From Thermoleophilaceae bacterium (GTDB taxonomy: Bacteria; Actinomycetota; Thermoleophilia; Solirubrobacterales; Thermoleophilaceae): a stretch of DNA of 64,000 nucleotides. The DNA is taken from contig JAUJNZ010000009.1 in the NCBI GenBank assembly GCA_030447905.1, positions 28,761 to 92,760 of the forward strand, in the 5' to 3' direction. A model generated the notes under the pieces. It was given only the letters and a program-made list of their open reading frames with translations, was not told the origin of the DNA and did not search any database. The position numbers were made by a program, and so were the translations under genes. Positions 17,959-26,369 of this stretch are shown piece by piece; positions within the stretch are counted from its first letter, which is position 1, and each line of letters starts with the position of its first letter.

Positions 17959-19260
17959 TTGGCCGAGCCCGGCAATCCCAGCTCGCACGGCCCGCTCGAC
18001 GGCGTCCGCGTTCTTGACCTCTCGCGCCTCCTTCCCGGAGGCTTCTGCTCGCTGCTGCTCGCCGACTTCGGCGCCGAGGTGCTGAAGGTCGAGGACACCG
18101 GCATGGGCGACTACGTGCGCTGGGCCGAGCCCCGCTACGAGGGAGCCCAGCGGTCGGCGAGCTCCGCCCTGTTCCTCGCTCTCAACCGCGGCAAGCGCTC
18201 GATACGCCTCAACCTGCGCGAGCAAGCCGGCCGTGAGGTCCTGGTGGGGCTCGCGCGCGAGTACGACGTCCTGCTCGAGTCCTTCCGGCCCGGAGTGCTC
18301 GACCGCCTCGGCGTGGGCTATGAGCGCCTGCGCGAGGAGAATCCGCGGCTCGTCTACTGCGCGATCACCGGCTATGGCCAGGATGGCCCCTACCGCGACC
18401 GCGCCGGCCACGACATCAACTACCTCGGGCTCGTCGGACTGCTCGGCCTGACCGGCGAGCCCGACGGGCCGCCCGTTCAGGCCGCGGGCCAGATCGCCGA
18501 CCTGGGCGGGGGTGCGCTGATGGGAGCGTTCGGGATCCTCTCCGCCCTGCGGGAGCGCGACCGCTCAGGCCAGGGCCAGCTCGTCGACGTCTCGATGGCC
18601 GACGGTGCGATGTCGTGGCTGGCGCTAGAGGCCGCCCGCTACCTGCGCGACGGCGAGGTCCCCGAGCGCGGTCGCCGCGAGCTAGCGGGCGGACTGGTCT
18701 GCTACCGGCCGTATGCCTGCGCCGACGGCTACGTGACCCTCGGTGCGCTCGAGCCGAAGTTCTGGAGGGAGTGGTGTCGCGGAGTCGGGCGTGACGACCT
18801 GATCGAGCGCCAGTTCGATCCGCCCGGCTCGAAGACCCACGCCGAGGTCGAGGGCATCTTCGCCGACCGGACGCGCGCCGACTGGGAGGCCTTCGCGGCC
18901 GCCCACGACTGCTGCCTCGAGCCCGTGCTGGGCCTCGACGAGGCGCTCGACTCAGAGCTCGCGCGCGCCCGCCGGATGGTCGTCGATGTCGACCAGCCGG
19001 GAGCGGGACCCGTCTCGTTGCTCGGCGTGCCGATCAAGCTCGACCGCACGCCCGGCGCGCCCGCCGGCCCCGGGCCCGCTCTGGGCGAGCACACCGACGC
19101 GGTCCTCGCCGAGCTCGGCTACTCCGAGTCCGAGCGCGAGGCGCTCGAGGCCTCGGGGGCCGTGGCCGGTCCGGCCGAGGAGTCGGCCGCGACCGCTCCA
19201 GAGCCGGGCGTCCACAGTCGCGTCGGCGGCTCTCGTTTGCCGGGGCGGGGGGCGGGGTAG
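17959..19260 (+). CDS. CaiB/BaiF family CoA-transferase
   Basis: Class III CoA-transferase or racemase. The N terminus (GVRVLDLSRLLPGGFCSLLLADFGAEVLKVE, residues about 14-45 in part), the LNRGKRSIRLNL segment and the catalytic Asp in GHDINYLG near residue 152 are diagnostic; the family also has GQIADLGGGALMGAFGI. Start is TTG 17959. Members move CoA between carboxylic acids or, as AMACR, epimerise 2-methyl acyl-CoA; the 2-methylacyl racemase type is possible from the IADLGGG context. The last 40 residues are Ala/Pro-rich. Pyrophosphatase follows after ten bases. Confidence 0.88.
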   Translation: MAEPGNPSSHGPLDGVRVLDLSRLLPGGFCSLLLADFGAEVLKVEDTGMGDYVRWAEPRYEGAQRSASSALFLALNRGKRSIRLNLREQAGREVLVGLAREYDVLLESFRPGVLDRLGVGYERLREENPRLVYCAITGYGQDGPYRDRAGHDINYLGLVGLLGLTGEPDGPPVQAAGQIADLGGGALMGAFGILSALRERDRSGQGQLVDVSMADGAMSWLALEAARYLRDGEVPERGRRELAGGLVCYRPYACADGYVTLGALEPKFWREWCRGVGRDDLIERQFDPPGSKTHAEVEGIFADRTRADWEAFAAAHDCCLEPVLGLDEALDSELARARRMVVDVDQPGAGPVSLLGVPIKLDRTPGAPAGPGPALGEHTDAVLAELGYSESEREALEASGAVAGPAEESAATAPEPGVHSRVGGSRLPGRGAG

Positions 19261-19270
19261 CGCGGCGACC

Positions 19271-19774
19271 ATGGCCGAGACCTCCGAAGAGATCGTCCGC
19301 GTGCTCGTCGAGATTCCGAAGGGAAGTCGCAACAAGTACGAGTGGGACGAGGAGACCGGGACGATTGCCCTGGACCGCCGCCTGTTCGCCGCAGTCAGCT
19401 ATCCGACCGACTACGGCATGATCCCCGGGACGCTCGCCGAGGACGGCGACGAGCTCGACGCCATGGTCGCCCTCACCGAGCCGACCTTCCCGGGGTGCAC
19501 GATCCGGGCCAACCCGATCGCGCTCCTGCAGATCAAGGACCAGGAGAAGCGCAACGACAAGGTCCTCGCCGTTCCCCTCACCGACCCGGGTTGGAACACG
19601 CTCGAGAAGCTCGACGATCTGCCCGAGCAGCTCGCCCAGGAGATCGTGCACTTCTTCGAGGTCTACAACGACCTCGAGGGCGGCGACTGGGAGATCGAGG
19701 GGTGGGGCTCGCGCGACGATGCGCTCCAGCACGTCGAGCGGGCGCGCCAGCGCTACCGCGAGTCGCAGGACTGA
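19271..19774 (+). CDS. ppa: Inorganic pyrophosphatase
   Basis: Family I soluble pyrophosphatase: hydrolyses PPi to two phosphates, driving biosynthesis. The 167-residue length is standard. Visible active-site elements: EIPKGSRNKYEWD, SYPTDYGMIPGT, the metal-binding DGDELDAMV (about residues 58-66), and QIKDQEKRNDKVLAVPL. The start ATG 19271 lies ten bases after the CoA-transferase stop. Confidence 0.96.
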   Translation: MAETSEEIVRVLVEIPKGSRNKYEWDEETGTIALDRRLFAAVSYPTDYGMIPGTLAEDGDELDAMVALTEPTFPGCTIRANPIALLQIKDQEKRNDKVLAVPLTDPGWNTLEKLDDLPEQLAQEIVHFFEVYNDLEGGDWEIEGWGSRDDALQHVERARQRYRESQD

Positions 19775-19964
19775 GATTTGGGGCCGCGGCGTCACCGCGA
19801 CGCGTCGTGGCGCTCCCCACGCCCCCGGCCTTGACGAGCGAGCCGAGCGCGACTGAGCGACACCCAACCTCCGGCGCCCCGTCGATAGGATCGGATTGAC
19901 CAGTCAGTCGGCGCTGTGGACGCCGGGCGACGGCGCCCTGTGGTCGAGAGGAGGAGGAGAGCAG

Positions 19965-20807
19965 ATGAGGGCGGCGGCGGTGCAGCTCAACTCGACCGAC
20001 GACAAGGACCGCAACCTCGCGACCGCCGATCGGCTGACGCGGGCCGCGGCCGCGGAGGGAGCCGAGCTCGTGGTCCTTCCCGAGAAGTTCAACCTGCTCA
20101 CCGGTGAGGGCGGCATGCGCGCCGGCGCCGAACCGCTCGACGGCCCGGCGCTGACGTGGGCAGGCGATGCTGCGCGCGAGCTCTCGATCGACCTCGTGGC
20201 GGGCTCGATCGCCGAGCGGCGCTCCGGACGCGAGCGGGTCTCGAACACGTCCGTGCACTTCGGACCCGACGGCGAGATCCAGGCCGTCTACCGCAAGATC
20301 CACATGTTCGACGTCGTCGTCGAGGGTGTCGAGTACCGCGAGTCGGCCACCGAGGAGCGCGGAGAGGAGATCGTCCTGTCGGAGGCGCGCGGCGTCCCTC
20401 TGGGCCTGAGCGTCTGCTACGACCTGCGCTTCCCCGAGCTCTATCGGATCCTCGCCGTTCGGGGCGCGCGGGCGATCGCCGTGCCGGCCGCCTTCACCCG
20501 GCCCACCGGCCTTGCCCACTGGGACCTGCTCGTCCGCGCGCGTGCGGTCGAGAACCAGGCCTTCGTGGTCGCCGCCGGCCAGGTCGGTTGGTGGCTGCCG
20601 GGGAGGGAGACCTTCGGGGCGTCGATGATCGTCGACCCCTGGGGCGATGTGCTCGCCCGGGCGCCCGACGCGCGCGCGGGCGCCGAGGAGACCTTCGTCT
20701 GCGCCGATCTGGATCTCGCTCGCCAGGACGAGATCCGCGAGCGCCTGCCGAGCCTCGCCGGTCGCGTCGACGAGGCCTACCGTTGGCCGACCCCGGCGCC
20801 GGCCTGA
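19965..20807 (+). CDS. Carbon-nitrogen hydrolase (nitrilase superfamily)
   Basis: Amidase of the Nit/omega-amidase type. The Glu-Lys-Cys triad is visible: Glu in VVLPEKFN (about 40), Lys in YRKIHMFD (about 110), Cys in SVCYDLRFPELYR (about 151). The start at ATG 19965 is preferred over upstream 19896 because GAGGAGGAGA stands just before it and the protein then begins MRAAAVQLNSTDD as in relatives (280 residues). The closest known role is deaminated glutathione amidase or omega-amidase. Its TGA shares a base with the ATG of the TetR gene. Confidence 0.88.
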   Translation: MRAAAVQLNSTDDKDRNLATADRLTRAAAAEGAELVVLPEKFNLLTGEGGMRAGAEPLDGPALTWAGDAARELSIDLVAGSIAERRSGRERVSNTSVHFGPDGEIQAVYRKIHMFDVVVEGVEYRESATEERGEEIVLSEARGVPLGLSVCYDLRFPELYRILAVRGARAIAVPAAFTRPTGLAHWDLLVRARAVENQAFVVAAGQVGWWLPGRETFGASMIVDPWGDVLARAPDARAGAEETFVCADLDLARQDEIRERLPSLAGRVDEAYRWPTPAPA

Positions 20808-21520
20808 TGGCCTCTAAGCCACGCAGGCGCGCTCGCTCGGAGGGGGCGGCCACACCCTCCGCCGCGGCGGGCGACGGCACGAACGGTGGCCGGGCCCGGT
20901 CCCGAATCCGCGGCAATGCCGTCGACAAGCGCCGGTTGATCCTCGATGCCGCGGTCGGTGTCTTTGCCCGGCAGGGGTTCACGGCCTGCCGCGTCTCCGA
21001 CGTCGCCGACGAGGCCGGAGTGGCCTACGGACTCGTCTACCACTACTTCGACTCGAAGGAGGAGATCCTCGACACCCTGTTCGTGGAGCGCTGGCAGCTC
21101 ATGCTCGACGCCATCGAGGCGATCGACCGCGGTGAGGCGAGCGGGCGCGAGAAGCTCGGCCTCGTGGCGTCCTTCATCATCGACTCCTACCGCCACTCGC
21201 CGGACGTCATGAAGGTGATAATCGTCGAGGTCACCCGCGCCGCGCACTCCTTTGGGCGCGAGCACCTCGAGCAGATCCGCACCGCCTACGACCGCATCGC
21301 CCGGATCGTCGAGGCCGCGAGCCGCAACGGCGAGTTCAAGCCCGACATCTCCGCCCGGTTCGCGGCGATGTGCTTCTACGGCGCGATCGAGCAGTTGCTC
21401 TCGGGCTGGATCTTCGGCGTCCTGCCGCGCACCGAGGAGGAGTACGAGCGGGCGAAGGAGCTGGTCATCGAGACCATCTGCGGCGGCCTCGAGGCGACGC
21501 CCGCCCCCACCTCGGGCTAA
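20807..21520 (+). CDS. TetR family transcriptional regulator
   Basis: Begins at ATG 20807, overlapping the nitrilase stop in TGATG, so translation is coupled. After a basic 40-residue tail the TetR DNA-binding domain starts: KRRLILDAAVGVFARQGF and the HTH VSDVADEAGVAYGLVYHYF (about residues 60-90). The C-terminal ligand-binding half resembles FadR/KstR-like fatty-acid regulators (EEILDTLF, AAMCFYGAIEQLLSGWI). It may control fatty acid or acyl-CoA genes; the target is not shown. Confidence 0.88.
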   Translation: MASKPRRRARSEGAATPSAAAGDGTNGGRARSRIRGNAVDKRRLILDAAVGVFARQGFTACRVSDVADEAGVAYGLVYHYFDSKEEILDTLFVERWQLMLDAIEAIDRGEASGREKLGLVASFIIDSYRHSPDVMKVIIVEVTRAAHSFGREHLEQIRTAYDRIARIVEAASRNGEFKPDISARFAAMCFYGAIEQLLSGWIFGVLPRTEEEYERAKELVIETICGGLEATPAPTSG

Positions 21521-21545
21521 GTCAGTCTGGTTTACTGCCGCCGCA

Positions 21546-21680
21546 ATGAGGAATGACGCCACCAAGCGGCTGATGTGGAGCGGGCTGGTCGCCGGACTGG
21601 GGGCGCTGAGCTCGCTCGCGGCCAGCAAGGTGGCCGCCGAGATCTGGCGCCGTGTCTTCGACGAGGACCCTCCCGAGTAG
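21546..21680 (+). CDS. DUF4235-like small membrane protein (44 aa)
   Basis: The 44-residue frame MRNDATKRLMWSGLVAGLGA... has one membrane segment and ends VAAEIWRRVFDEDPPE, matching the short DUF4235 pattern (helix plus WR motif). It starts an operon of small envelope genes: next start follows four bases after the stop. Function of the family is unknown. Confidence 0.7.
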   Translation: MRNDATKRLMWSGLVAGLGALSSLAASKVAAEIWRRVFDEDPPE

Positions 21681-21683
21681 CAG

Positions 21684-22154
21684 ATGGCCTTCCGACGGAA
21701 GAAGCGCACGCAGGAGCCCGAGGAAGGAGACGCTCCAGCTTCCCCGGCGGACCCCGCCGTCGAGCCGTCTCCCGGGCCGGAGGGCGCCGAGGAGGATTCC
21801 GCTCGCCCGACCACCGTCGGAGACGACGTCGCCGAGGCCGCCACCTTCGCCGGCGACCCGGCCGCCGCCGGTACCGATGCCGAGGGCCCGGGCGCCGACG
21901 CGGGCGGTCCCGAAGGATCGGCCAATGAGGTGGCGGCGTCGCCCGACCCGGCCTACGCGCCGGCCGCCGAGCCGATACGGGAGTGGGACTCGCCCGGCGA
22001 CGACTCCTCGGCGACCGCGACCGCGAGCGCCGGCACCGTCGCCGACCGGGCCGAGGCGCTCGTCGAGCAGCGCCCCGAGCTGCTCGTGGCGGGTGCTTTC
22101 GCCGGCGGCCTCGTGCTCGCCCGGGTGATCGCCGCCCTCGGAGGCCGGCGGTGA
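21684..22154 (+). CDS. Low-complexity acidic protein with C-terminal membrane helix
   Basis: Residues 1-125 are Ala/Asp/Glu/Pro-rich and probably disordered; the end, LLVAGAFAGGLVLARVIAALGG, is a single tail anchor or hairpin. Starts MAFRRKKRT, a basic N terminus. The GTG of the next gene overlaps its stop (GTGA at 22151-22154). Unknown function; its place between DUF4235 and holin-type genes suggests a small envelope complex. Confidence 0.7.
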   Translation: MAFRRKKRTQEPEEGDAPASPADPAVEPSPGPEGAEEDSARPTTVGDDVAEAATFAGDPAAAGTDAEGPGADAGGPEGSANEVAASPDPAYAPAAEPIREWDSPGDDSSATATASAGTVADRAEALVEQRPELLVAGAFAGGLVLARVIAALGGRR

Positions 22155-22585
22155 ACGACGACGGCGTCCATCCCGCCACCGACGCCGAGAAGTCGCTGGC
22201 CGACATCCTCGGCGAGGTCTCGCGCAAGTCCTCGCTCCTGGTCCGCGAGGAGATCGAGCTCGCAAAGGCCGAGGTCACGCTCAAGGCCAAGCGCCTGGGG
22301 AGCGGGGCGGCGGCGGCCGCGGTCGCCGGGGTCTTCGCCGTGCTCGCGCTGATCTTCTTCCTGCACGGCCTGGCCTGGTTCTTCGCGGACCTGATCGGCG
22401 GTGTCGGGGTGCTTCAGATCTGGGTCGGCTTTCTGATCACCTCCGGGGTGCTGCTCCTGCTCGGGGCAGTCTGCGGCGCGCTCGCGCTGCGCTTCTTCCG
22501 CCGCGGCATTCCGCCGACCCCTCAGCTCGCCATCGACGAGGCCAAGAAGACCCGCGCCACGATCGGGGAGGTGGGCGGCCCGTGA
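22151..22585 (+). CDS. Phage holin family protein (Phage_holin_3_6/DUF1469 type)
   Basis: A 144-residue protein with an N-terminal amphipathic helix (LADILGEVSRKSSLLVREEIELAKAE, here abbreviated by its ends) followed by two membrane segments around residues 55-80 and 90-115. This order is typical of actinobacterial Phage_holin_3_6 proteins, chromosomal envelope proteins despite the name. GTG start overlaps the upstream stop; the downstream GTG again overlaps its stop by four bases. Confidence 0.8.
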   Translation: MNDDGVHPATDAEKSLADILGEVSRKSSLLVREEIELAKAEVTLKAKRLGSGAAAAAVAGVFAVLALIFFLHGLAWFFADLIGGVGVLQIWVGFLITSGVLLLLGAVCGALALRFFRRGIPPTPQLAIDEAKKTRATIGEVGGP

Positions 22586-22833
22586 CCGCCGGTGGTGAGC
22601 CGCCTGCGACGCCGCCAGCTCGCACGCCGCAGGACATCCGTGCCTCGGTCGAGGCCACCCGGGAAGAGCTCCGGTACTCCCTCGTCGACCTCCAGGGCAA
22701 GATCAATCAGCTGAGCGATTGGCGCGCGCCGCTGCGGCGCAACCGGCGCGCCATACTGATCGGCGCGGCGGCCACCGGCTTCCTCGTCGGCGGCGGCATC
22801 GTCGCCGCGGTGAGCCTCCTGCGCCGGCGCTGA
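22582..22833 (+). CDS. DUF3618 domain protein
   Basis: 83 residues. DUF3618 signature IRASVEATREELRYSLVDLQ precedes a basic linker and one membrane helix (AILIGAAATGFLVGGGIVAAV) at the C terminus. Last gene of the 21546-22833 operon; coupled by GTGA to the holin-type gene. DUF3618, Phage_holin_3_6 and DUF4235 genes are commonly neighbours in actinobacteria, possibly in envelope stress; no biochemical role is known. Confidence 0.85.
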   Translation: MTAGGEPPATPPARTPQDIRASVEATREELRYSLVDLQGKINQLSDWRAPLRRNRRAILIGAAATGFLVGGGIVAAVSLLRRR

Positions 22834-22853
22834 GCGGCGCACCGCACGGGCGC

Positions 22854-23723
22854 TCAGATTAGGTACCGCTCCGGTACCGAACCGACCCCGAGCAGGCCCG
22901 GCCCCGTATGGGCGCCGATCACCGGGCCGACCTCGGAGACGAACACCGGTGCGCGTCCGAAGATCTCGCTACACCGCTCGACGAGCAACTCGGCCTGGTC
23001 GGGCGACTGGATGTGCTGGACGGTCCAGGCGTCGGCGCCCGATGCGTGACGCTGGCGTGCGTAGTCGACCATGCGCTCGAAGGCGCGCCCGCTCGTGCGC
23101 ACGCGCTCGACCGGGGTGATCTCCGACTCTACGGTGAGGATCGGCTTGATCTTGAGCGTTGAGCCGACCCACGCGGTCACGCCGCCGATGCGCCCGCCGC
23201 GCTTCAGGTACTCGAGGGTGTCGATGGCGAACCACATCTTGGTATCCGCGCGGGTGTTGCGCACGTGCTCGACCACCTCGTCGACGGTCGCGCCCGAGGC
23301 GGCGCAGCGAACCGCCGCCAGTACCAACAGCCCGAACCCGCCGCAGGCCGAGGAGGAGTCGACCACTCTGATGCGATCACCGCCCCTGCCGTCCCGATCG
23401 AGCGCCTCGGCGGCCTGTCGCGCCGACTCGTACGTCCCCGAGAGGCCGGCCGAGAGGTGGATCGAGACCACGTCGCGGCCCTGGTCGAGCAGCGGCTCGT
23501 AGGCGGCCACGAAATCACCGATCGAGGGCTGCGAGGTGGTCGGCAGACGCTCGTTCGAGCGCAGCTCGTCATAGAAGGCGTCGAAGTCGGGCATGTCGCC
23601 CTCGCGCTCGGTGCGCTCGCCGTCGAAGTTGACGTAGAGCGAGACCGACGTGATGTCGTTGGCCTCGACGAGGGCGGAGGGCAGGTAGTGGGTCGTGTCG
23701 GATACGACGGCGACGGACGGCAC
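22854..23723 (-). CDS. DegV family fatty-acid-binding protein
   Basis: The protein begins PSVAVVSDTTHYLPSALVE and has SIHLSAGLSGTYESARQAA and RVVDSSSACGGFGLLVLAA, typical of DegV/FakB proteins that bind a fatty acid for phosphorylation by FakA. GTG 23723 gives 289 residues, the usual size; longer upstream readings are out of family. Convergent with the DUF3618 operon (20 bases between ends). No FakA kinase is in the window. Confidence 0.9.
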   Translation of the reverse strand: MPSVAVVSDTTHYLPSALVEANDITSVSLYVNFDGERTEREGDMPDFDAFYDELRSNERLPTTSQPSIGDFVAAYEPLLDQGRDVVSIHLSAGLSGTYESARQAAEALDRDGRGGDRIRVVDSSSACGGFGLLVLAAVRCAASGATVDEVVEHVRNTRADTKMWFAIDTLEYLKRGGRIGGVTAWVGSTLKIKPILTVESEITPVERVRTSGRAFERMVDYARQRHASGADAWTVQHIQSPDQAELLVERCSEIFGRAPVFVSEVGPVIGAHTGPGLLGVGSVPERYLI

Positions 23724-23796
23724 GGCGCGCAGACTATCTCGGCACGCACGCGACATACTTTGCGTATCGACCGCGGGGCCGGCGAGGAGGAACACG

Positions 23797-24189
23797 ATGG
23801 CGGAAGTCGATCGAGACACCACCGAGGCGATACTCGAGGAGCGCCTCGCGGAGCTTCGTCGCACCCGCACGGCCATGCGCCGGGAGAGCGAGGGGGGAAC
23901 GAGCGGAGAGGTCGCCCACCTCGACAACCATCCCGCCGACGAGGGCACCGAGACCCACGAGCGCGAGCTCGAGGTCACGACCGGAATCTTCCTGGACGAG
24001 GAGGAGCGGCGGATCGACGAGGCACGTCGCGCGCTCGCCGCCGGCACCTACGGGACCTGCACGGCCTGTGGAGCGCAGATTCCGTCCGCGCGGCTTGCCG
24101 CCGTGCCCGAGGCGGTCCGCTGCCTCGACTGCCAGCGCCACTTCGAGGGGCTGCACAGCCAGCACCACAGCCTGCGAACGGAGTCTTGA
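23797..24189 (+). CDS. TraR/DksA family zinc-finger protein
   Basis: 130 residues with an N-terminal coiled-coil helix (ILEERLAELRRTRTAM) and a four-cysteine zinc finger, CTACG...CLDC, at about residues 88-113. ATG 23797 has GGAGG seven bases upstream. DksA-type proteins act on RNA polymerase in the stringent response, while the short TraR/YbiI types are less known; the missing DxxDxA tip makes true DksA activity doubtful. The patatin gene begins eight bases after its stop. Confidence 0.88.
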   Translation: MAEVDRDTTEAILEERLAELRRTRTAMRRESEGGTSGEVAHLDNHPADEGTETHERELEVTTGIFLDEEERRIDEARRALAAGTYGTCTACGAQIPSARLAAVPEAVRCLDCQRHFEGLHSQHHSLRTES

Positions 24190-24196
24190 GTCGCCT

Positions 24197-25186
24197 GTGA
24201 CCCGGGGAGGCGGCAAGACGGCCTTCATCTTGGCCGGCGGGGGCTCTCGAGGCGCCTACCAGGCCGGTTGCCTGCGCCGCCTCGACGAGGAGGGGATCAG
24301 GCCGGACCTGTTGATCGGCTCGTCGATCGGCGTCCCCAACTCGCTCGTGTACGCGACTGCGGGGGCGGAAGGACTGTGGGAGTTCTGGTCTCAGACGTTC
24401 TCTTTGCCTCACGTGTTGACGCCGTCACTTCGACGCAACGCCCTGTTCGGCAACTCGCTCTTCTCGATGAACGGACTGGTGCGCCTCGTCGAGAGCCAAG
24501 TCGACTTCGACCGCTGCTTCTACTCCGGCCTCGAGCTCGCCTACGTCCTCGCCAACCTCTCGGCCGGCCACGAGGAGTTGCGCGGGAATCGAACCGAGCC
24601 CGATGTCGATCGCTTTCGCACGGTGAGCCGCATCGGCTACACCATCCCGATCCTCCACCCGCTGATCGAGCTCGATGGCGACCTGTACGCCGACGGCGGC
24701 TTCCTCTGGAACGTGCCCTTCGAGTACGCCGTCGAGGACCGGGGCGCCGAGGAGATCTACATCCTCTCCGCGTTGCCCTCGGACCTTCCCCGCGCCGGGT
24801 CGCTGCGGTCGGTGCCGCGGGTGGCGCTGCGCATGTACGACCTCATCTGCCGGACCGTCGGCCATTACTCCTACCTGGAGAAGCGGCTCGAGGGCGGGCA
24901 ATGGCTCGGCGCCGAGGTGACCATCCTGTCGCCGAGCGCCGAGACCGGAGCGTTCGACCCGTTCGGCATGCTCAACGCCCATCCGGCCAAGTCGAAGCGC
25001 CTGCTCTGGCGTGGCTACCGCGACACCGACGAGGTACTCCGCGGCGGGGCCGCGCGCTCTGAGCCGATCAAGGGCGCGGCCTCCCGGGCGAGTGCCGTTG
25101 GGGCTGGAGTTCAGAAGTCCGTCGACGGAGGCAGCCGGGTCGGCTCCTCCTCGGGTGGGCCCCGACGCGGCTCGGCCCGCAGCTAA
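24197..25186 (+). CDS. Patatin-like phospholipase
   Basis: Serine lipid hydrolase. Oxyanion motif GGGSRGAYQAG (about residues 14-24), nucleophile elbow GSSIG (about 41-45) and the catalytic dyad Asp in ADGGF (about 165) are intact. GTG 24197 gives 329 residues; a longer frame from 24068 would overlap the TraR gene. The last 50 residues are Ser/Gly/Arg-rich. Likely intracellular; substrate unknown. Confidence 0.88.
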   Translation: MTRGGGKTAFILAGGGSRGAYQAGCLRRLDEEGIRPDLLIGSSIGVPNSLVYATAGAEGLWEFWSQTFSLPHVLTPSLRRNALFGNSLFSMNGLVRLVESQVDFDRCFYSGLELAYVLANLSAGHEELRGNRTEPDVDRFRTVSRIGYTIPILHPLIELDGDLYADGGFLWNVPFEYAVEDRGAEEIYILSALPSDLPRAGSLRSVPRVALRMYDLICRTVGHYSYLEKRLEGGQWLGAEVTILSPSAETGAFDPFGMLNAHPAKSKRLLWRGYRDTDEVLRGGAARSEPIKGAASRASAVGAGVQKSVDGGSRVGSSSGGPRRGSARS

Positions 25187-25305
25187 GCTCGAGCCGTGGC
25201 CACCCTCGACCGCCGTCGCACGTCCACCGGTGTGCTCTGTTCCTGCGGTACGGCCGCGCGCCGGCTGCGCGGGGAGGCGGACGTACCCGTGGGCGGCCCG
25301 GGCTG

Positions 25306-25518
25306 ATGGCGCCCCTGCCGCCCCGGCGGGGAGCCGGACTCGGGCGGGGCGTGCGCCGGCTGGCGCCCGTGGCCCTCGAGGTGTGGCGGCGCTGGCAGGC
25401 GCTTTCCCCCGAGGAAAAGGCGCGCTACCGCGCGCTGGCCCGCCGCTACGCCGACCGCGGTCGCGGGATCGGGCGCGGCGCCATGGACCGCGCGCGCAAG
25501 CGCCGCGGACCTCGGTAG
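25306..25518 (+). CDS. Small basic conserved protein (70 aa)
   Basis: Central helix VALEVWRRWQALSPEEKARY and ARRYADRGRGI, with basic ends; no membrane segment. The WRRWQ-LSPEEK pattern recurs in short actinobacterial proteins of unknown function. A strong hairpin terminator follows 40 bases downstream. Confidence 0.6.
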   Translation: MAPLPPRRGAGLGRGVRRLAPVALEVWRRWQALSPEEKARYRALARRYADRGRGIGRGAMDRARKRRGPR

Positions 25519-25557
25519 ACACCCAAGGGCGACCGGACTCACTTCAGAACACGAAAA

Positions 25558-25589
25558 GCGACCGTGGCGACCCAGGTCGCCACGGTCGC
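25558..25589. terminator. Bidirectional intrinsic-type hairpin
   Basis: A perfect 14-base stem (GCGACCGTGGCGAC pairing with GTCGCCACGGTCGC) with loop CCAG lies between the convergent genes ending at 25518 and 25614. No U-tract is evident, as is common in high-GC genomes. Confidence 0.85.
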
Positions 25590-25613
25590 AAGTTCGCCTG
25601 ACGGTTCGGCTAC

Positions 25614-26270
25614 TTACCGCCGCTCGGTCGCGCCGGTGTTGTCGCCGGGATCGGTCTCGCCCCGAGTCGACACGCCGGTGTCGGCACGCGGGTCGGTCTT
25701 GCCCTGGGTCTCGACGCCCGTGCCCTGCGTCATCTCGGTAACGCCGGTGCCGTCGTTGCCGTCGGTCTCGCCGCGGGTCGACACGCCGGTGTTCTGAGCG
25801 TTCGGGCCGAAGTCGGTGTTGCCCTGGGTCTCGACGCCCGTGCCCTGCGTCATCTCGGTAACGCCGGTGCCGTCGTTGCCGTCGGTCTCGCCGCGGGTCG
25901 ACACGCCGGTGTTCTGAGCGTTCGGGCCGAAGTCGGTGTTGCCCTGGGTCTCGACGCCCGTGCCCAGGTTGCTGTCAGTGCCGTCGTCCTGGCGCGTGCC
26001 GTCATCGCCGTCGTCATCGTCCCGGTCGTCGTCGCTGCCCTCGCCGGACTTTGACAGGACGGCCTTGGGCGGCTCCTGGCCCTCGGCGGTGACCGTCCAG
26101 CCGAGCGGAGCGGCGCACAGCACGATCGTGGCCAGGAGCAACATGCCGGCGCGGCGGGTCAGTGACCGCTGGTCGGGAGCCGGCTCGACCCCGTCGGCCG
26201 AGAGCTCCAGGAACATGGTCGGTGCGGTGGCTATAGGCCTGGCGCCCGGTCGTTGTGGCCTTGCCTTCAC
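25614..26270 (-). CDS. Membrane-anchored repeat protein next to sigma factor
   Basis: Start GTG 26270 has GGGGAGGT seven bases upstream; a frame from 26303 is longer but lacks this signal. One hydrophobic segment (GMLLLATIVLCAAPLGW, about residues 42-58) is followed by an acidic DDDRDDDDGDDG stretch and then a 40-residue repeat (GTGVETQGNTDFGPNAQ..., then TGVSTRGETDGNDGTGVTE) present about 2.2 times. Probably secreted or anchored outside with a disordered, Thr/Gly/Asp-rich tail. No known family. It follows the sigma-factor gene by 66 bases on the same strand. Confidence 0.65.
   Translation of the reverse strand: MKARPQRPGARPIATAPTMFLELSADGVEPAPDQRSLTRRAGMLLLATIVLCAAPLGWTVTAEGQEPPKAVLSKSGEGSDDDRDDDDGDDGTRQDDGTDSNLGTGVETQGNTDFGPNAQNTGVSTRGETDGNDGTGVTEMTQGTGVETQGNTDFGPNAQNTGVSTRGETDGNDGTGVTEMTQGTGVETQGKTDPRADTGVSTRGETDPGDNTGATERR
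25699..25965. repeat. 120-bp tandem repeat (2.2 copies)
   Basis: Bases 25741-25845 and 25861-25965 are identical, and 25699-25740 matches 25819-25860. The 120-base period codes for a 40-residue protein repeat, so the repeat is in frame. Perfect DNA identity indicates recent duplication or gene conversion. Confidence 0.95.
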
Positions 26271-26369
26271 TTGAACTACCTCCCCGGTTGTGGACGGTGT
26301 CAATCGACAACGGGGTGCGGTTGGTGAAGTGAGGTCGTAGGTGTAGGACGAGTGTCTTAGGTCCTCTGC

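Noticed and set aside
25699..25965. CRISPR-like array
   Set aside because: The 120-bp units are direct, contiguous, in-frame coding repeats without spacers.
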